From: Desulfuromonadales bacterium
GTDB taxonomy: Bacteria > Desulfobacterota > Desulfuromonadia > Geobacterales > Pseudopelobacteraceae
DNA length: 57,631 bases
NCBI GenBank assembly: GCA_013377095.1
Contig: JACAAY010000020.1
Span: 1-57,631 of the forward strand
Direction: 5' to 3'
Part shown: one piece after another, positions 1 to 7,904 of the stretch
Position numbering within the stretch: position 1 is the stretch's first letter
Layout of the letters: each line of letters opens with the position of its first letter
Notes under the pieces: generated by a model
The model's input: the letters and a program-made list of their open reading frames with translations, nothing else
What the model was told of the DNA's origin: nothing
Databases searched by the model: none
Program-made: the position numbers and the translations under genes

Positions 1-6
1 AATAAA

Positions 7-2133
7 CTACCATAAATTGGCCTTTTTCTCTAGTTGTTTTTCAAAGGCCTGATAGAGGACATCCAGATTCTTTAGTAATAGCCCGTAATCAACATCATCA
101 TTTGAGTTAGGAAGAGCAAGTTTTCCGGTATCAAATGCAAAAGCTCCACTAATATCATTTATATCTGATTTAATCTTATCTAGAATTGGATCTAGGGATT
201 TCTCAATTCTTTTTTTATATCGATTCAAAGTTGTGGTTAGGTCAGACTGATAGCTTTTGAGTCGCCTTGTAAATTCTGCTTCCAGGTTTTCCTGTGAGAA
301 CCGGCTCTGTAATTCGCCAATCAAAACATCACATTTATCAACTAATTCAATTGCCGCGATAAAATTAGTTCTATATTCTGAATATCGAGCTTTCAATGAT
401 TCCGTAAGAATAATCCTGGACGGGTTACTCAGTCTAAGTCGTTTAATTAATGCTTTGTTTCGCTGTATTTCTTCAACCAAACACTCCGCTTCACTGAAAA
501 CAATTTTAGGTTTTTTCACTTCGGTGCTTAACTGTTTATACAAACCGTTGGTAGACAAGCTTAGTTTGTCGATATCTTCTGAATATTCTTTAAGTTCCCT
601 TTTAAATTTTGTAATCGTCTGCTTACTTTTTTTCTTCTCAGCAGCAAGTGACTGAGCATTTTTTGCTTTAATATCAAAAACTTGTTGTTCTCGTGCTGTT
701 GGTGTTTCACCTTCATTAACTGTTCTAAAATAGCGAACCGCTAAATCTATAAAAAAGTCTTTCAGATCTTTTCTAAAATCACGATCAGCCTTATTAGCTA
801 TAAAGCCTTCACGACCTGCCTTATCGATAAGATTTGGATTATTTTCTCTGGATATTTCGATATATCCAAACAGTCGCCTATGACTAAACTGATAATAAGT
901 TGCGCTTCGAGAACGGCGTTCCTCAAATTCTAAGAAATCGTATTCAGTTCGGCCATATGGTAAGACTCGAAACCCATCACGATAGACATACATACCGCCA
1001 AAGTTCATACCTTTACGTGCCAGCAAATCAAAATGTTCTCTCTTAAGTTTGGAGTTTTTAGGATCGCCTTCTATAAAACCAAATTCAATTTTAAGTGGGC
1101 CATATGGTGTTGGACCTGGCGGTCTATTTGGACGAAAAAATACTTCGAAGTTCTGATTAAAAACTTGTAGGCGACCTTTGAATTCTCCATCTTCATTAAA
1201 TTGTCCCGTGAGCCAATGATCAGCGGCAAACATATCTTCACGGGTAAAAAATAAAGACTTTGAAATGAGATCATACGAGCCGGTATCGCTGTGAATATTG
1301 AAGGTCGCTTGAAAAAGCTGCTGTTCTCCCTTAAATGCGTTTGTTATGCCATTTAGAGATGAGCGTAAATACTTGACCGTCTCATCGGTCTTGTCTGACC
1401 ACGCACCTTCAATACTCAGCTCCAGTAACTGTGGGTGTGGATCAAAGATTATGAATGTTGTTCCGTGGTATTCTTTTTCGAAAAAACTTGAAAGGTAATC
1501 GGTTGTTAAGAAGTCAGGCAAGGTGATTGATTTCAACGCTTGTTTAATAGCTCTATTAAGGGAGCGGTGCTCTTGCCAAATATCCAAAGCTAAATTAGCC
1601 CTAAAATCATCTATCAGTTCTTGTAACGAGTCCTCTAAAGATACGCTTCTGCTCAAAGATCGGATGGGTATATCGAGGTCCTCAAGATATAAGTTGAAAT
1701 TGCTCAAAATTCGCCAGTCTATGAACAGCATCTGGCATCTCTTGTCTTTCTGTTTTGTGAGCATCAACATCGGCGAACCGAGGTAGGCTACTGATAATCT
1801 ACCTATACCTTTCTCTCCGAGAGGGATTCTAGGTGCTTTGCCTAGTCTCTCCTCCTCGCTAAGCGCCTGGGGTCCACGAACTTTTGAATCAGTTCCTAGA
1901 ACAATCCACTTACCAAGTAGATCCTCCTCAGACATACCTGTCCCGTCATCCGAAAGCGTAAAAATCGGTGAATCCAGCCCCTTATATCCCTCTTGAAAAA
2001 GATCACATGACAAATTCTCGGCATAAGCATCATATCCATTTTTCCAAAGCTCACAGATCGCTGTAGGGAGGTCTGCAATCTGTCCTTGGCCTAAATGGTC
2101 AACCGCACGAGCCTTTGTTCTAAACTTAGCCAT
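7..2133 (-). CDS. GHKL (Hsp90/MutL/MORC-like) ATPase of a putative restriction-type system
   Basis: A 708-residue protein with the Bergerat ATP-binding fold at its N-terminus. The N box is ELWKNGYDAYAE (about residues 28-39), the D-x-G-x-G box is SDDGTGM (about 61-67), and the glycine-rich lid is LGEKGIGRLSVAYLG (about 105-119). The second half (about 490-700) is rich in Lys, Glu and Leu and looks like coiled coil. Its ATG overlaps the end of the upstream cytosine methyltransferase gene by 8 bp, so the two are probably translated together. GHKL ATPases paired with C5 methylases are known from predicted restriction-modification operons related to the MORC/MutL group, usually with a helicase or nuclease gene nearby. 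That effector would lie off the left edge. The AT-rich composition, unlike the rest of the window, suggests transfer. The family is clear; the defence role is inferred. Confidence 0.8.
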   Translation of the reverse strand: MAKFRTKARAVDHLGQGQIADLPTAICELWKNGYDAYAENLSCDLFQEGYKGLDSPIFTLSDDGTGMSEEDLLGKWIVLGTDSKVRGPQALSEEERLGKAPRIPLGEKGIGRLSVAYLGSPMLMLTKQKDKRCQMLFIDWRILSNFNLYLEDLDIPIRSLSRSVSLEDSLQELIDDFRANLALDIWQEHRSLNRAIKQALKSITLPDFLTTDYLSSFFEKEYHGTTFIIFDPHPQLLELSIEGAWSDKTDETVKYLRSSLNGITNAFKGEQQLFQATFNIHSDTGSYDLISKSLFFTREDMFAADHWLTGQFNEDGEFKGRLQVFNQNFEVFFRPNRPPGPTPYGPLKIEFGFIEGDPKNSKLKREHFDLLARKGMNFGGMYVYRDGFRVLPYGRTEYDFLEFEERRSRSATYYQFSHRRLFGYIEISRENNPNLIDKAGREGFIANKADRDFRKDLKDFFIDLAVRYFRTVNEGETPTAREQQVFDIKAKNAQSLAAEKKKSKQTITKFKRELKEYSEDIDKLSLSTNGLYKQLSTEVKKPKIVFSEAECLVEEIQRNKALIKRLRLSNPSRIILTESLKARYSEYRTNFIAAIELVDKCDVLIGELQSRFSQENLEAEFTRRLKSYQSDLTTTLNRYKKRIEKSLDPILDKIKSDINDISGAFAFDTGKLALPNSNDDVDYGLLLKNLDVLYQAFEKQLEKKANLW

Positions 2134-3250
2134 GAATTGCCTCTACGTGTTTGATGAAATGATTTCCCATCGCAAATGCCAGATCCACCGGTACTGCATT
2201 TCCTATTTGCCTTGCCATGGAATTCAGATTTCCGGTAAATTCAAATTCGTCATCAAATCCCTGAAGACGAGCAGCTTCCCTAACGCTTAATGCTCTGTCC
2301 TGTTCAGGATGACCGAACCTTCCGTTAGAATAACTGACGCAACGAGTCGTTAGCCCGGTTGCAGGCTTATCCCACCAGAGGCGACCGTAACAATCGGTAT
2401 GGCCGGAATGAGCTTCACCATTTTCGTTTTTCCGAGTGTAGCACTCTGGCCAGAGATGCCTAGGCCAGTTTTTGCGCCCACCGCCATCATGAGCAGATGC
2501 CTTAATCCTTGTCATGTTCAACTCAGACAACTCAGCCGCACGGTGGTTTAGCACATCTGCGCCCGTGTAAGTCTCTCCTGCGGCAATGGCGGGAAGGCCT
2601 TCAATTGCATAGCGAACGGTTTTGTAGGGATTGTCCGGATTTATGCCATGGGTGGGGAGGGGAATATTTATATCTCGATGTTTACTTGCTAAAAGTACAA
2701 ACCGCCGTCGGATTTGAGGAGCACCATAATTTTGGGCAGCTACAACCCCGTAAGTGACGTGATACTCCAACTTATTCAGAAGTTCTTCAAACGCAGGAAA
2801 TGGTCCGTGCTTATCTGTTGGGACTTTTTGTAATCCCGGCACATTTTCTACAAAGACGAAGTCAGGCTTGTATTCTTCAATGACAACACCGAACTGGGTC
2901 AATAGACTTTTACGCGGATCAAGTTTTGGACTTTCCGTATTTTGCTTGGTAAAGGGCTGGCAAGGGGCACAACCGCAGAACAACTTGTAACTATTTTTGT
3001 ATTTATCTAGCGTCGGCTGTAGATCGGAAGATGAGAGTGCTGTGATGCTTTTGTCGCAGAAAACTGTCTCGGGGAAGTTTTTGATAAAGGTGTTTTTCGC
3101 ATCTGGATCTATATCCAGCGCAAAAGCGATCTCCAAGCCGGCCTTCCGGAATCCGCTGCTGGTCCCACCACAGCCGCAGAAAAAATCGTACACAGCTATA
3201 TTTTTGTTTTTATTGATCTTTGTCATTTGTGTGCCATTAATTTGAGGCAA
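2126..3250 (-). CDS. dcm: DNA (cytosine-5) methyltransferase
   Basis: A 374-residue C5-cytosine methyltransferase. Visible motifs in order: motif I DFFCGCGGTSSGF (AdoMet binding), motif IV APCQPF with the catalytic Cys, motif VI VENVPG, motif VIII QIRRRFVLLAS, a variable target-recognition stretch, motif IX-like REAARLQGF, and motif X QIGNAVPVDLA. All catalytic elements look intact. The longest reading starts at a TTG at 3250 with a purine run directly against it; an ATG at 3226 is the alternative, and neither has a well-spaced ribosome site. It is followed by the GHKL ATPase with an 8-bp overlap. It most likely protects host DNA in a restriction-type system. The recognised sequence cannot be read from the protein. 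Confidence 0.93.
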   Translation of the reverse strand: MPQINGTQMTKINKNKNIAVYDFFCGCGGTSSGFRKAGLEIAFALDIDPDAKNTFIKNFPETVFCDKSITALSSSDLQPTLDKYKNSYKLFCGCAPCQPFTKQNTESPKLDPRKSLLTQFGVVIEEYKPDFVFVENVPGLQKVPTDKHGPFPAFEELLNKLEYHVTYGVVAAQNYGAPQIRRRFVLLASKHRDINIPLPTHGINPDNPYKTVRYAIEGLPAIAAGETYTGADVLNHRAAELSELNMTRIKASAHDGGGRKNWPRHLWPECYTRKNENGEAHSGHTDCYGRLWWDKPATGLTTRCVSYSNGRFGHPEQDRALSVREAARLQGFDDEFEFTGNLNSMARQIGNAVPVDLAFAMGNHFIKHVEAIHG

Positions 3251-3370
3251 TCTCTTTTACAAGCTATATTACGGAATAAGAAAGATTTTTGGAATTCTAT
3301 AACACAATACTTCTCTCCCCGTCACTCTAAACCCAACCACAGCAACCGGCACAAGTCTCAACCTGTGTAT

Positions 3371-3409
3371 AAAAAAGCCGCCCCACCGACACCCTGCCGG
3401 TAAAGCGGC
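3371..3409 (-). terminator. Intrinsic terminator in repeat copy A
   Basis: Read on the minus strand, a 12-bp stem (arms at 3398-3409 and 3377-3388, with G-U pairs in the middle) is followed directly by six T (3371-3376). It would end transcripts from the antitoxin/KilA-N direction before they reach the methyltransferase. Confidence 0.75.
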
Positions 3410-3503
3410 CCTTATCATCTTCCCTGTTCCCTCACAAACCCCATCATTTACCCCATGCCATATTTTTTTCACCCTACCCTACGGCCCCACTGCTTTCAAC
3501 GCG
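3371..3503. repeat. Direct repeat copy A, about 130 bp, containing a terminator
   Basis: This stretch matches 5411-5545 in the same orientation at most positions, for example the shared block cccatcatttacccca. The two copies bracket the KilA-N, antitoxin, ImmA fragment and GxxExxY genes. Copy A follows an antitoxin stump on the minus strand, so the repeat may be the 3' untranslated end of an antitoxin cassette. Confidence 0.8.
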
Positions 3504-3531
3504 CTAAGGCAAGCAGCATGGATCAACCAGC

Positions 3532-3582
3532 TTATCCCCGCAACGCCCGCATCACCGCTTCTGGTTCACGGTCGATCACCTG
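3532..3582 (-). pseudogene. C-terminal stump of an HTH antitoxin
   Basis: On the minus strand this reads QVIDREPEAVMRALRG and then a stop. That is the usual C-terminal end of the XRE-type antitoxin family also present at 4443-4739. No N-terminal part exists here, because the preceding sequence is the end of the KilA-N gene. A 33-nt block (3551-3583) matches 4462-4494 with one mismatch, so the KilA-N gene lies between a complete antitoxin and a second copy of its tail. Confidence 0.75.
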
Positions 3583-3585
3583 CCT

Positions 3586-4421
3586 TCATTCCCGATCCAC
3601 CAGTTCTTTCTTCTCTTTCGTTTCCAATTTGATAACCCTCGGGTCATCAGTCAACAACTTCATCTGATGGATTGCAATACCGTTCAGTTTTTGTAGCCGC
3701 TCCTGCGGCAGCATCCCTTCATCAATGAATAAGGCATTCAGATTTTCAAGGTTGGCAAGACAAACCAACTGGGAAACATTTGCATAGTCCCGGATGTTTC
3801 CATTCTTGTCGGGATTGGCTTCCCGCCACTGCCTTGCGGTCTGACCGAAAAGTGCCATGTTCAATACATCAGCCTCGGATGCGTAAACTAGCGTGGTCTG
3901 CTGTTTCGTCAACTCCGGCGGGATCAGGTTTTCTCTGATGGCATCGGTGTGGATTCTATAGTTGATCTTGGCCAGGTTTCTCTTTATATCCCATCCAAGC
4001 TGATTCTGCTCGATATCCTTGAGACGCTGGAATTCCTTTATGAGATATATTTTGAATTCGGGACTGATCCACATGCCAAACTCAAAGGTAATATCTCTGT
4101 GAGCGTACGTACCGCCATATCTGCCGGCTGTCGCCTTGATGCCGATGGCATTTGTTTTTTCAACCCACTCCTTGACGCTGATCTTGTAACTGTTCAAACC
4201 TGCCTGGCTTTTAATTGCGGCAAATTCGCCATAATTAAAAGCTGGATTATGGACCCTCTCCCAAATGCCAAGAAACTCAACGGTATTTCTATTACGCAGC
4301 CAGTCTGAAATGAAGAAGTCTCCATCCTTGGCTTTCAGCATGTCTGTCAGCGAAATGTAATCTTCCTGCTCCAGCGTGAGGATGCGAATCTCTGTCCCGA
4401 TTACGGCAATTTTTTAGCCAT
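3586..4421 (-). pseudogene. KilA-N domain protein, frameshifted near its start
   Basis: A KilA-N family protein, a DNA-binding domain common in phages and mobile elements. Motifs include WLRNRNTVEFLGIWE, AGRYGGTYAHRDITFEFG and GNIRDYANVSQLV. An uninterrupted reading begins only at an internal Met (4341). In the same frame the sequence upstream reads KIAVIGTEIRILTLEQEDY, the normal KilA-N N-terminus. A start codon at 4421 with a strong ribosome site (AGAGGTG) gives MAKK, but a run of six A (T at 4410-4415) puts it one base out of frame; seven A would restore MAKKIAV. It is therefore either a fresh pseudogene or a gene read through by slippage. It begins 22 bp after the antitoxin stop. The family and the shift are clear; whether protein is made is not. 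Confidence 0.8.
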
Positions 4422-4442
4422 GTTTTGCACCTCTTTACTCGC

Positions 4443-4739
4443 TCAATAGCTCGATATCATTATCACCGCTTCCGGTTCACGGTCGATCACCTGCAGCAGT
4501 ATCCGCGCCGGCCCTTCCGGATGACGGACGCCCTGTTCCCAGTTGCGCACCGTTCTGGCGCTCAAACCGAACAGGGCGGCAAACCTGGCCTGCGACAGTC
4601 CGAGCTTTTCCCGCAGTTGCGTAATATCCACATCCTCATCCTTCACCTGATGTGCCGTGCCCCGTGAAGCATAGCCATCCGCATACGCCAATGCATCATC
4701 CAGGCCTGCCATGATCCTCTCGAATGCTATCCGTGCCAT
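4443..4739 (-). CDS. XRE-type HTH antitoxin-like transcriptional regulator
   Basis: About 98 residues starting at MARIAFERIMAGLDDALAY, preceded by AAGGTGG. The DNA-binding helix-turn-helix is LGLSQARFAALFGLSARTVR, followed by NWEQGVRHPEGPARILL and the family ending QVIDREPEAV. This is the antitoxin family that usually follows a RelE/HigB-type toxin gene and binds its own promoter. No toxin gene is present; the sequence before it is a scrap of an ImmA/IrrE peptidase. It may be an orphan regulator of the KilA-N gene 22 bp downstream. A longer GTG reading (to 4793) is possible but the added residues do not look like the family. Confidence 0.8.
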   Translation of the reverse strand: MARIAFERIMAGLDDALAYADGYASRGTAHQVKDEDVDITQLREKLGLSQARFAALFGLSARTVRNWEQGVRHPEGPARILLQVIDREPEAVIMISSY

Positions 4740-4800
4740 GCCCACCTTCCCCCACCCCTTCCCAATCAACCCCTTGAAATTCTCCCCCGTCACCTCCGGC

Positions 4801-4860
4801 TTACCCGACCGTATGAGTAACTATATGACCCAACTCGTGAGCCAACGTAAAACGGCCACT
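4801..4860 (-). pseudogene. Fragment of an ImmA/IrrE-family metallopeptidase
   Basis: On the minus strand a short reading gives GRFTLAHELGHIVTH and soon a stop at 4801-4803. RFTLAHELGH is the zinc-binding HExxH signature of ImmA/IrrE peptidases (HELGH at 4825-4839). Only about 20 codons remain; upstream the match ends where the short repeats at 4881-4957 begin. ImmA/IrrE proteins normally cleave a partner HTH repressor, so this is debris of another regulatory pair. Confidence 0.6.
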
Positions 4861-4880
4861 TCCACGAACTGCTCTCACCT

Positions 4881-4957
4881 ACCACGAAGGACACGAAGGA
4901 CACAAAGGAAGGCATTTTTCCCAAAAGATTTCTTCGTGAACTTTGTGTCTTCGTGGT
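4881..4957. repeat. Repeat hairpin downstream of the GxxExxY gene
   Basis: The blocks CCACGAAG and GACACAAAG (4882-4907) are the reverse complement of CTTTGTGTCTTCGTGG (4941-4956), with one extra copy of the 9-mer GACACGAAG bulged out. The same word family recurs at 5381-5406 just before the start of the GxxExxY gene, so the gene lies between related repeats. The function is unknown. Confidence 0.65.
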
Positions 4958-4979
4958 GGAAATTGGTTTGTTAATATAC

Positions 4980-5375
4980 TCAGCCATTGACCAGCCTTCT
5001 CAAACCATCTTTCAAAACAGGAACATTGAAGTTGATCAGTAGTCCGAGCCAAACTCTTTTTAAGCGCAAATAGGTTAACAGTTGTGCCTCGTGAACCGGC
5101 TTTATTCTGGTGGTTGCTTTAATCTCCAAGATCAGACAGTCATCGACCAGAATATCGATGCGGTAGGCGCAATCAATGTGTATCCCTTTATATTCCAGAG
5201 GAAGCACCACTTGCCGTATGTAAGGTATACTCCGAAGAGAAAGTTCGCGGCAGAGGCACTCTTCGTATGCGGATTCGAGAAGACCCGGCCCCAGGATGCG
5301 GTGAACATCCATAGCAGCGCCAATAACCTGACGTGAATGGAAATCCGCTTTTTCGTTCAGCGTATTGAATGCCAT
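4980..5375 (-). CDS. GxxExxY family protein (PD-(D/E)XK nuclease-like)
   Basis: About 131 residues from MAFNTLNEK. It has the name-giving motif in GPGLLESAYEECL (G, E and Y in register) and then LVDDCLILEIKAT, which matches the D...ExK core of the PD-(D/E)XK nuclease fold. The family is widespread in bacteria and its cellular role is not established. An upstream extension to 5432 would translate the repeat words at 5381-5406 (HKGHEES), so the internal Met at 5375 is preferred; it has only a modest ribosome site (GAAGAAAG). Small repeats on both sides suggest it moves or is copied as a unit. Confidence 0.85.
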   Translation of the reverse strand: MAFNTLNEKADFHSRQVIGAAMDVHRILGPGLLESAYEECLCRELSLRSIPYIRQVVLPLEYKGIHIDCAYRIDILVDDCLILEIKATTRIKPVHEAQLLTYLRLKRVWLGLLINFNVPVLKDGLRRLVNG

Positions 5376-5380
5376 GCTTT

Positions 5381-5406
5381 CTTCGTGTCCTTTGTGTCTT
5401 TGTGGT
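5381..5406. repeat. Short repeat at the 5' end of the GxxExxY gene
   Basis: Read on the minus strand this is a run of the words CACAAAGA, CACAAAGGA and CACGAAG, ending 5 bp before the start codon of the GxxExxY gene. It is the same word family as 4881-4957. Confidence 0.6.
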
Positions 5407-5410
5407 AAAC

Positions 5411-5545
5411 AAAAAAGCCGCCCCACCGGCATCCTGACGGTAAAACGGCCCTAATCATCTTCCCTGTTCCCTCGCATACCCCATCATTTACCCCACACCT
5501 TAAAAATGCTCTCACCCTACCCCACGACACCACCGCTGTCAACGG
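5411..5545. repeat. Direct repeat copy B, about 130 bp, containing a terminator
   Basis: Second copy of 3371-3503 in the same orientation. On the minus strand its stem arms (5438-5449 and 5417-5428) are followed by six T (5411-5416). Where copy A has C in the stem, copy B has T, so a C-G pair becomes a T-G pair and the hairpin is kept. Nothing recognisable lies upstream of it on the minus strand. Confidence 0.75.
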
Positions 5546-5806
5546 ATCACAACAACCACAGCGCTCTCACGCAACATCTCGACGAAGCAACGAAAACATC
5601 AAAAAGCTTCCAGTCCGTTAGCTACCCGTTTACACCATCCTTCAACAGGTTTTCGCCAAAATGAAGCAACGAGCCAGACAGCATCCGGTTAAACAAAAAT
5701 AGGCAAGCAACAGCTCCGAATGTAACGGCTGCAGTCACTACCCCTACTCCCCCCACCCAAACAAAATTTGCCCCCCTCCCCCCCTTTGTGCTACACCTAT
5801 GCCCCC
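5546..5806. other. Intergenic stretch, nothing recognised
   Basis: Apart from a pyrimidine-rich run before the helicase start (about 5745-5785), no gene, RNA or convincing promoter was seen here. Confidence 0.5.
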
Positions 5807-7819
5807 ATGAAAAAACTCAACCCGCAACAGTTTCTGGCGGTCCGCCACACCGAAGGGCCGCTGCTGATCCTGGCCGGTGCCGGTTCCGGCAAGACCCAGG
5901 TCATCACCACCCGCATCGTCCATCTGCTTAACGACAAACGTGTTCCGGCCGAAAACATCCTGGCGGTGACTTTCACCAACAAGGCGGCCCGAGAGATGCG
6001 CGAACGGGTCAGTGCCATGGCCGGAAAAAGCGCCGAAGGCATCATCATCTCCACCTTCCACTCCCTGGGTGTGCGCATCCTGCGACGCGACATCCGCACC
6101 CTGGGCTTCAAACCCAACTTCTCGATCTACACCTCCTCGGATCAGGCCGGGGTGCTGCGCCAGGCCATGCGGGAGCGCAACATCGATCCCAAACAGTGTA
6201 ACCCGGATTCAATCATGTGGCGCATCTCCGGCGCCAAGAACCGGCTGATCGGGCCGTACGAATTCAAAGCGGAGAGCGACGATCGCATCGAGCTGGCCAC
6301 CGCCACCATCTATCCCCGTTACCAGGAGCTGCTCAAGGGCTTCAATGCCATCGATTTCGACGACATCATCCTGCTGTCGGTCAAACTGCTGCAGTCCAAT
6401 CCCGCTATCCTTGAGTACTGGCAAAAGCATTTCCATTACATCATGGTGGATGAGTACCAGGACACCAACGCCTCCCAGTATCTGCTGATCTCGCTGCTGG
6501 CACGGTTGCATGGCAACCTCTGCGTGGTGGGCGATGACGACCAGTCCATCTACGGCTGGCGTGGGGCCGAGGTGCGTAATATACTCAATTTCGAGCAGGA
6601 TCACCCCGGTTGCCGGGTGATCAAGCTGGAGCAGAACTACCGCTCCACCAGCTCCATCCTGGATGCCGCCAACACCGTCATAAAAAACAATCCGATCCGC
6701 ACCGACAAGGCGCTCTGGACCGCACTGGGCAAGGGGCGCGAGATCGACCTAATTGTTGCGGACAGCGAAGAGGATGAGGCGGCCCGGGTCGTGGAAAGCA
6801 TGCTGCTGGAGCAGTTCCGCGACAAGCTCTCCTGGTCGGACATGGCCATTCTCTACCGCTCCAATGCCCAGAGCCGGGCCTTTGAGGAGAAGCTGCGCCA
6901 GGAGCGCATCCCCTATGTGGTCATCGGCGGCCAGCAGTTCTACGAACGCAAGGAGGTCAAGGACGCCATCGCCTATCTCAAGGTGATCGACAACCCCAGC
7001 GACGAAGCCTCGCTGTTACGCATCATCAACTTCCCGCGCCGGGGGATCGGCGATAATACCCTGCTGCGCCTCAACCAGTGGTCTCTGGAACAGAATGTGC
7101 CGCTGTTCCAGGCCGTGCGGCGAGTGCGGGAAATACCGGACATATCCGAGTCGTCAAAAAAAGCGGTGGAAGGCTTTTTCGCCATGATGAAGGGGGTCAT
7201 GGAAGGCTTCGCACCAAGCCGCCTGGGAGAGCAGGTCAATGCACTTTTCAACCGTCTGCGCATCGAAGACGAACTGTACCGCACCATGAACGACGCAAGC
7301 CAGGCCAGAAAGAGGATCGAGAACATCGAACAGGTGGTCAACTCCCTGGCGGTGTACGAGGAGCAGAATCCGCGCGGCACCCTGTCTGCCTTTCTGGAGC
7401 GCATCTCGTTGATGGATGAGGACAAGCCGTCCGATGACGACAAGGAGCACGGGCGCAATGCCGTCACGCTCATGTCGCTGCACTCCAGCAAGGGACTTGA
7501 ATTCAGCCATGTCTTTCTGGCCGGCCTGGAAGAGGATCTGCTGCCGCACAAGCGCTCAATCGAGGAGGATCCGACCGTGGCGGAGGAGCGACGCCTGTGC
7601 TACGTGGGCATTACCCGGGCCCGGCAGCATCTGACCATCTCCCGCTGCTGCACCCGCAGAAAATACGGGACCGTAGAGCAACGCGCCCCCAGCCGTTTTC
7701 TGGCGGAGATTCCCGAACATCTGCTGAGCCTGTCGGGAAGCGGTGAAACACAGGGTGCTAAAAACGCAACCTCAATGGCCGACGACTTTTTTGCGCAGAT
7801 GCTGGGTGAACAGAGCTAA
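5807..7819 (+). CDS. rep: UvrD/Rep-family ATP-dependent DNA helicase
   Basis: About 670 residues from MKKLNPQQFLAVRH, a superfamily 1A 3'-5' DNA helicase. Motifs: Walker A GAGSGKT, motif Ia TFTNKAAREM, motif II DEYQDTN, motif III DDDQSIYGWRGA, motif IV QNYRST, motif V LMSLHSSKGLEF, and motif VI YVGITRARQHL. The length and the N-terminal sequence fit Rep better than the longer UvrD/PcrA. It unwinds DNA during replication restart or repair. A TTG at 5768 would add 13 odd residues, so the ATG at 5807 is chosen. It is flanked by accessory DNA on the left and a riboswitch promoter on the right. Confidence 0.92.
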   Translation: MKKLNPQQFLAVRHTEGPLLILAGAGSGKTQVITTRIVHLLNDKRVPAENILAVTFTNKAAREMRERVSAMAGKSAEGIIISTFHSLGVRILRRDIRTLGFKPNFSIYTSSDQAGVLRQAMRERNIDPKQCNPDSIMWRISGAKNRLIGPYEFKAESDDRIELATATIYPRYQELLKGFNAIDFDDIILLSVKLLQSNPAILEYWQKHFHYIMVDEYQDTNASQYLLISLLARLHGNLCVVGDDDQSIYGWRGAEVRNILNFEQDHPGCRVIKLEQNYRSTSSILDAANTVIKNNPIRTDKALWTALGKGREIDLIVADSEEDEAARVVESMLLEQFRDKLSWSDMAILYRSNAQSRAFEEKLRQERIPYVVIGGQQFYERKEVKDAIAYLKVIDNPSDEASLLRIINFPRRGIGDNTLLRLNQWSLEQNVPLFQAVRRVREIPDISESSKKAVEGFFAMMKGVMEGFAPSRLGEQVNALFNRLRIEDELYRTMNDASQARKRIENIEQVVNSLAVYEEQNPRGTLSAFLERISLMDEDKPSDDDKEHGRNAVTLMSLHSSKGLEFSHVFLAGLEEDLLPHKRSIEEDPTVAEERRLCYVGITRARQHLTISRCCTRRKYGTVEQRAPSRFLAEIPEHLLSLSGSGETQGAKNATSMADDFFAQMLGEQS

Positions 7820-7848
7820 TGTTAGAGCGCAATAAGACAAAATAAGTC

Positions 7849-7878
7849 TTGATTTTCCTTACGTTGATTTTGTATGAT
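7849..7878 (+). promoter_or_regulatory. Sigma-70-type promoter of the riboswitch operon
   Basis: TTGATT (7849-7854), an 18-bp spacer, and TATGAT (7873-7878). A start near 7885 would put the whole aptamer at 7905-7993 in the leader. Confidence 0.6.
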
Positions 7879-7904
7879 TCGGACATCAAGCCATACTGAA
7901 ATGA

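Noticed and set aside
257-655. Plus-strand open frame opposite the GHKL ATPase
   Set aside because: It is Ser/Leu-rich and has no motif or ribosome site; the minus-strand protein explains the sequence.
3269-3472. Small minus-strand reading whose end resembles another at 5357-5542 (shared GVNDGVCEGTGKMIRA)
   Set aside because: The likeness comes from the 130-bp repeat that carries a terminator; the reading runs through the hairpin, so it is not a gene.
4790-4987. Small frame with TTKTQSSRR and FVSFVSF words
   Set aside because: It is a translation of the short repeat words around the GxxExxY gene, not a protein.
3371-5545. Integron-type cassette sites
   Set aside because: The repeats carry an ordinary terminator stem and lack the RYYYAAC and GTTRRRY core sites; no integrase is present.
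6973-7551. Long minus-strand frame opposite the rep helicase
   Set aside because: Low-complexity Ser/Arg/Leu composition typical of an antisense frame; the helicase motifs are continuous on the plus strand.
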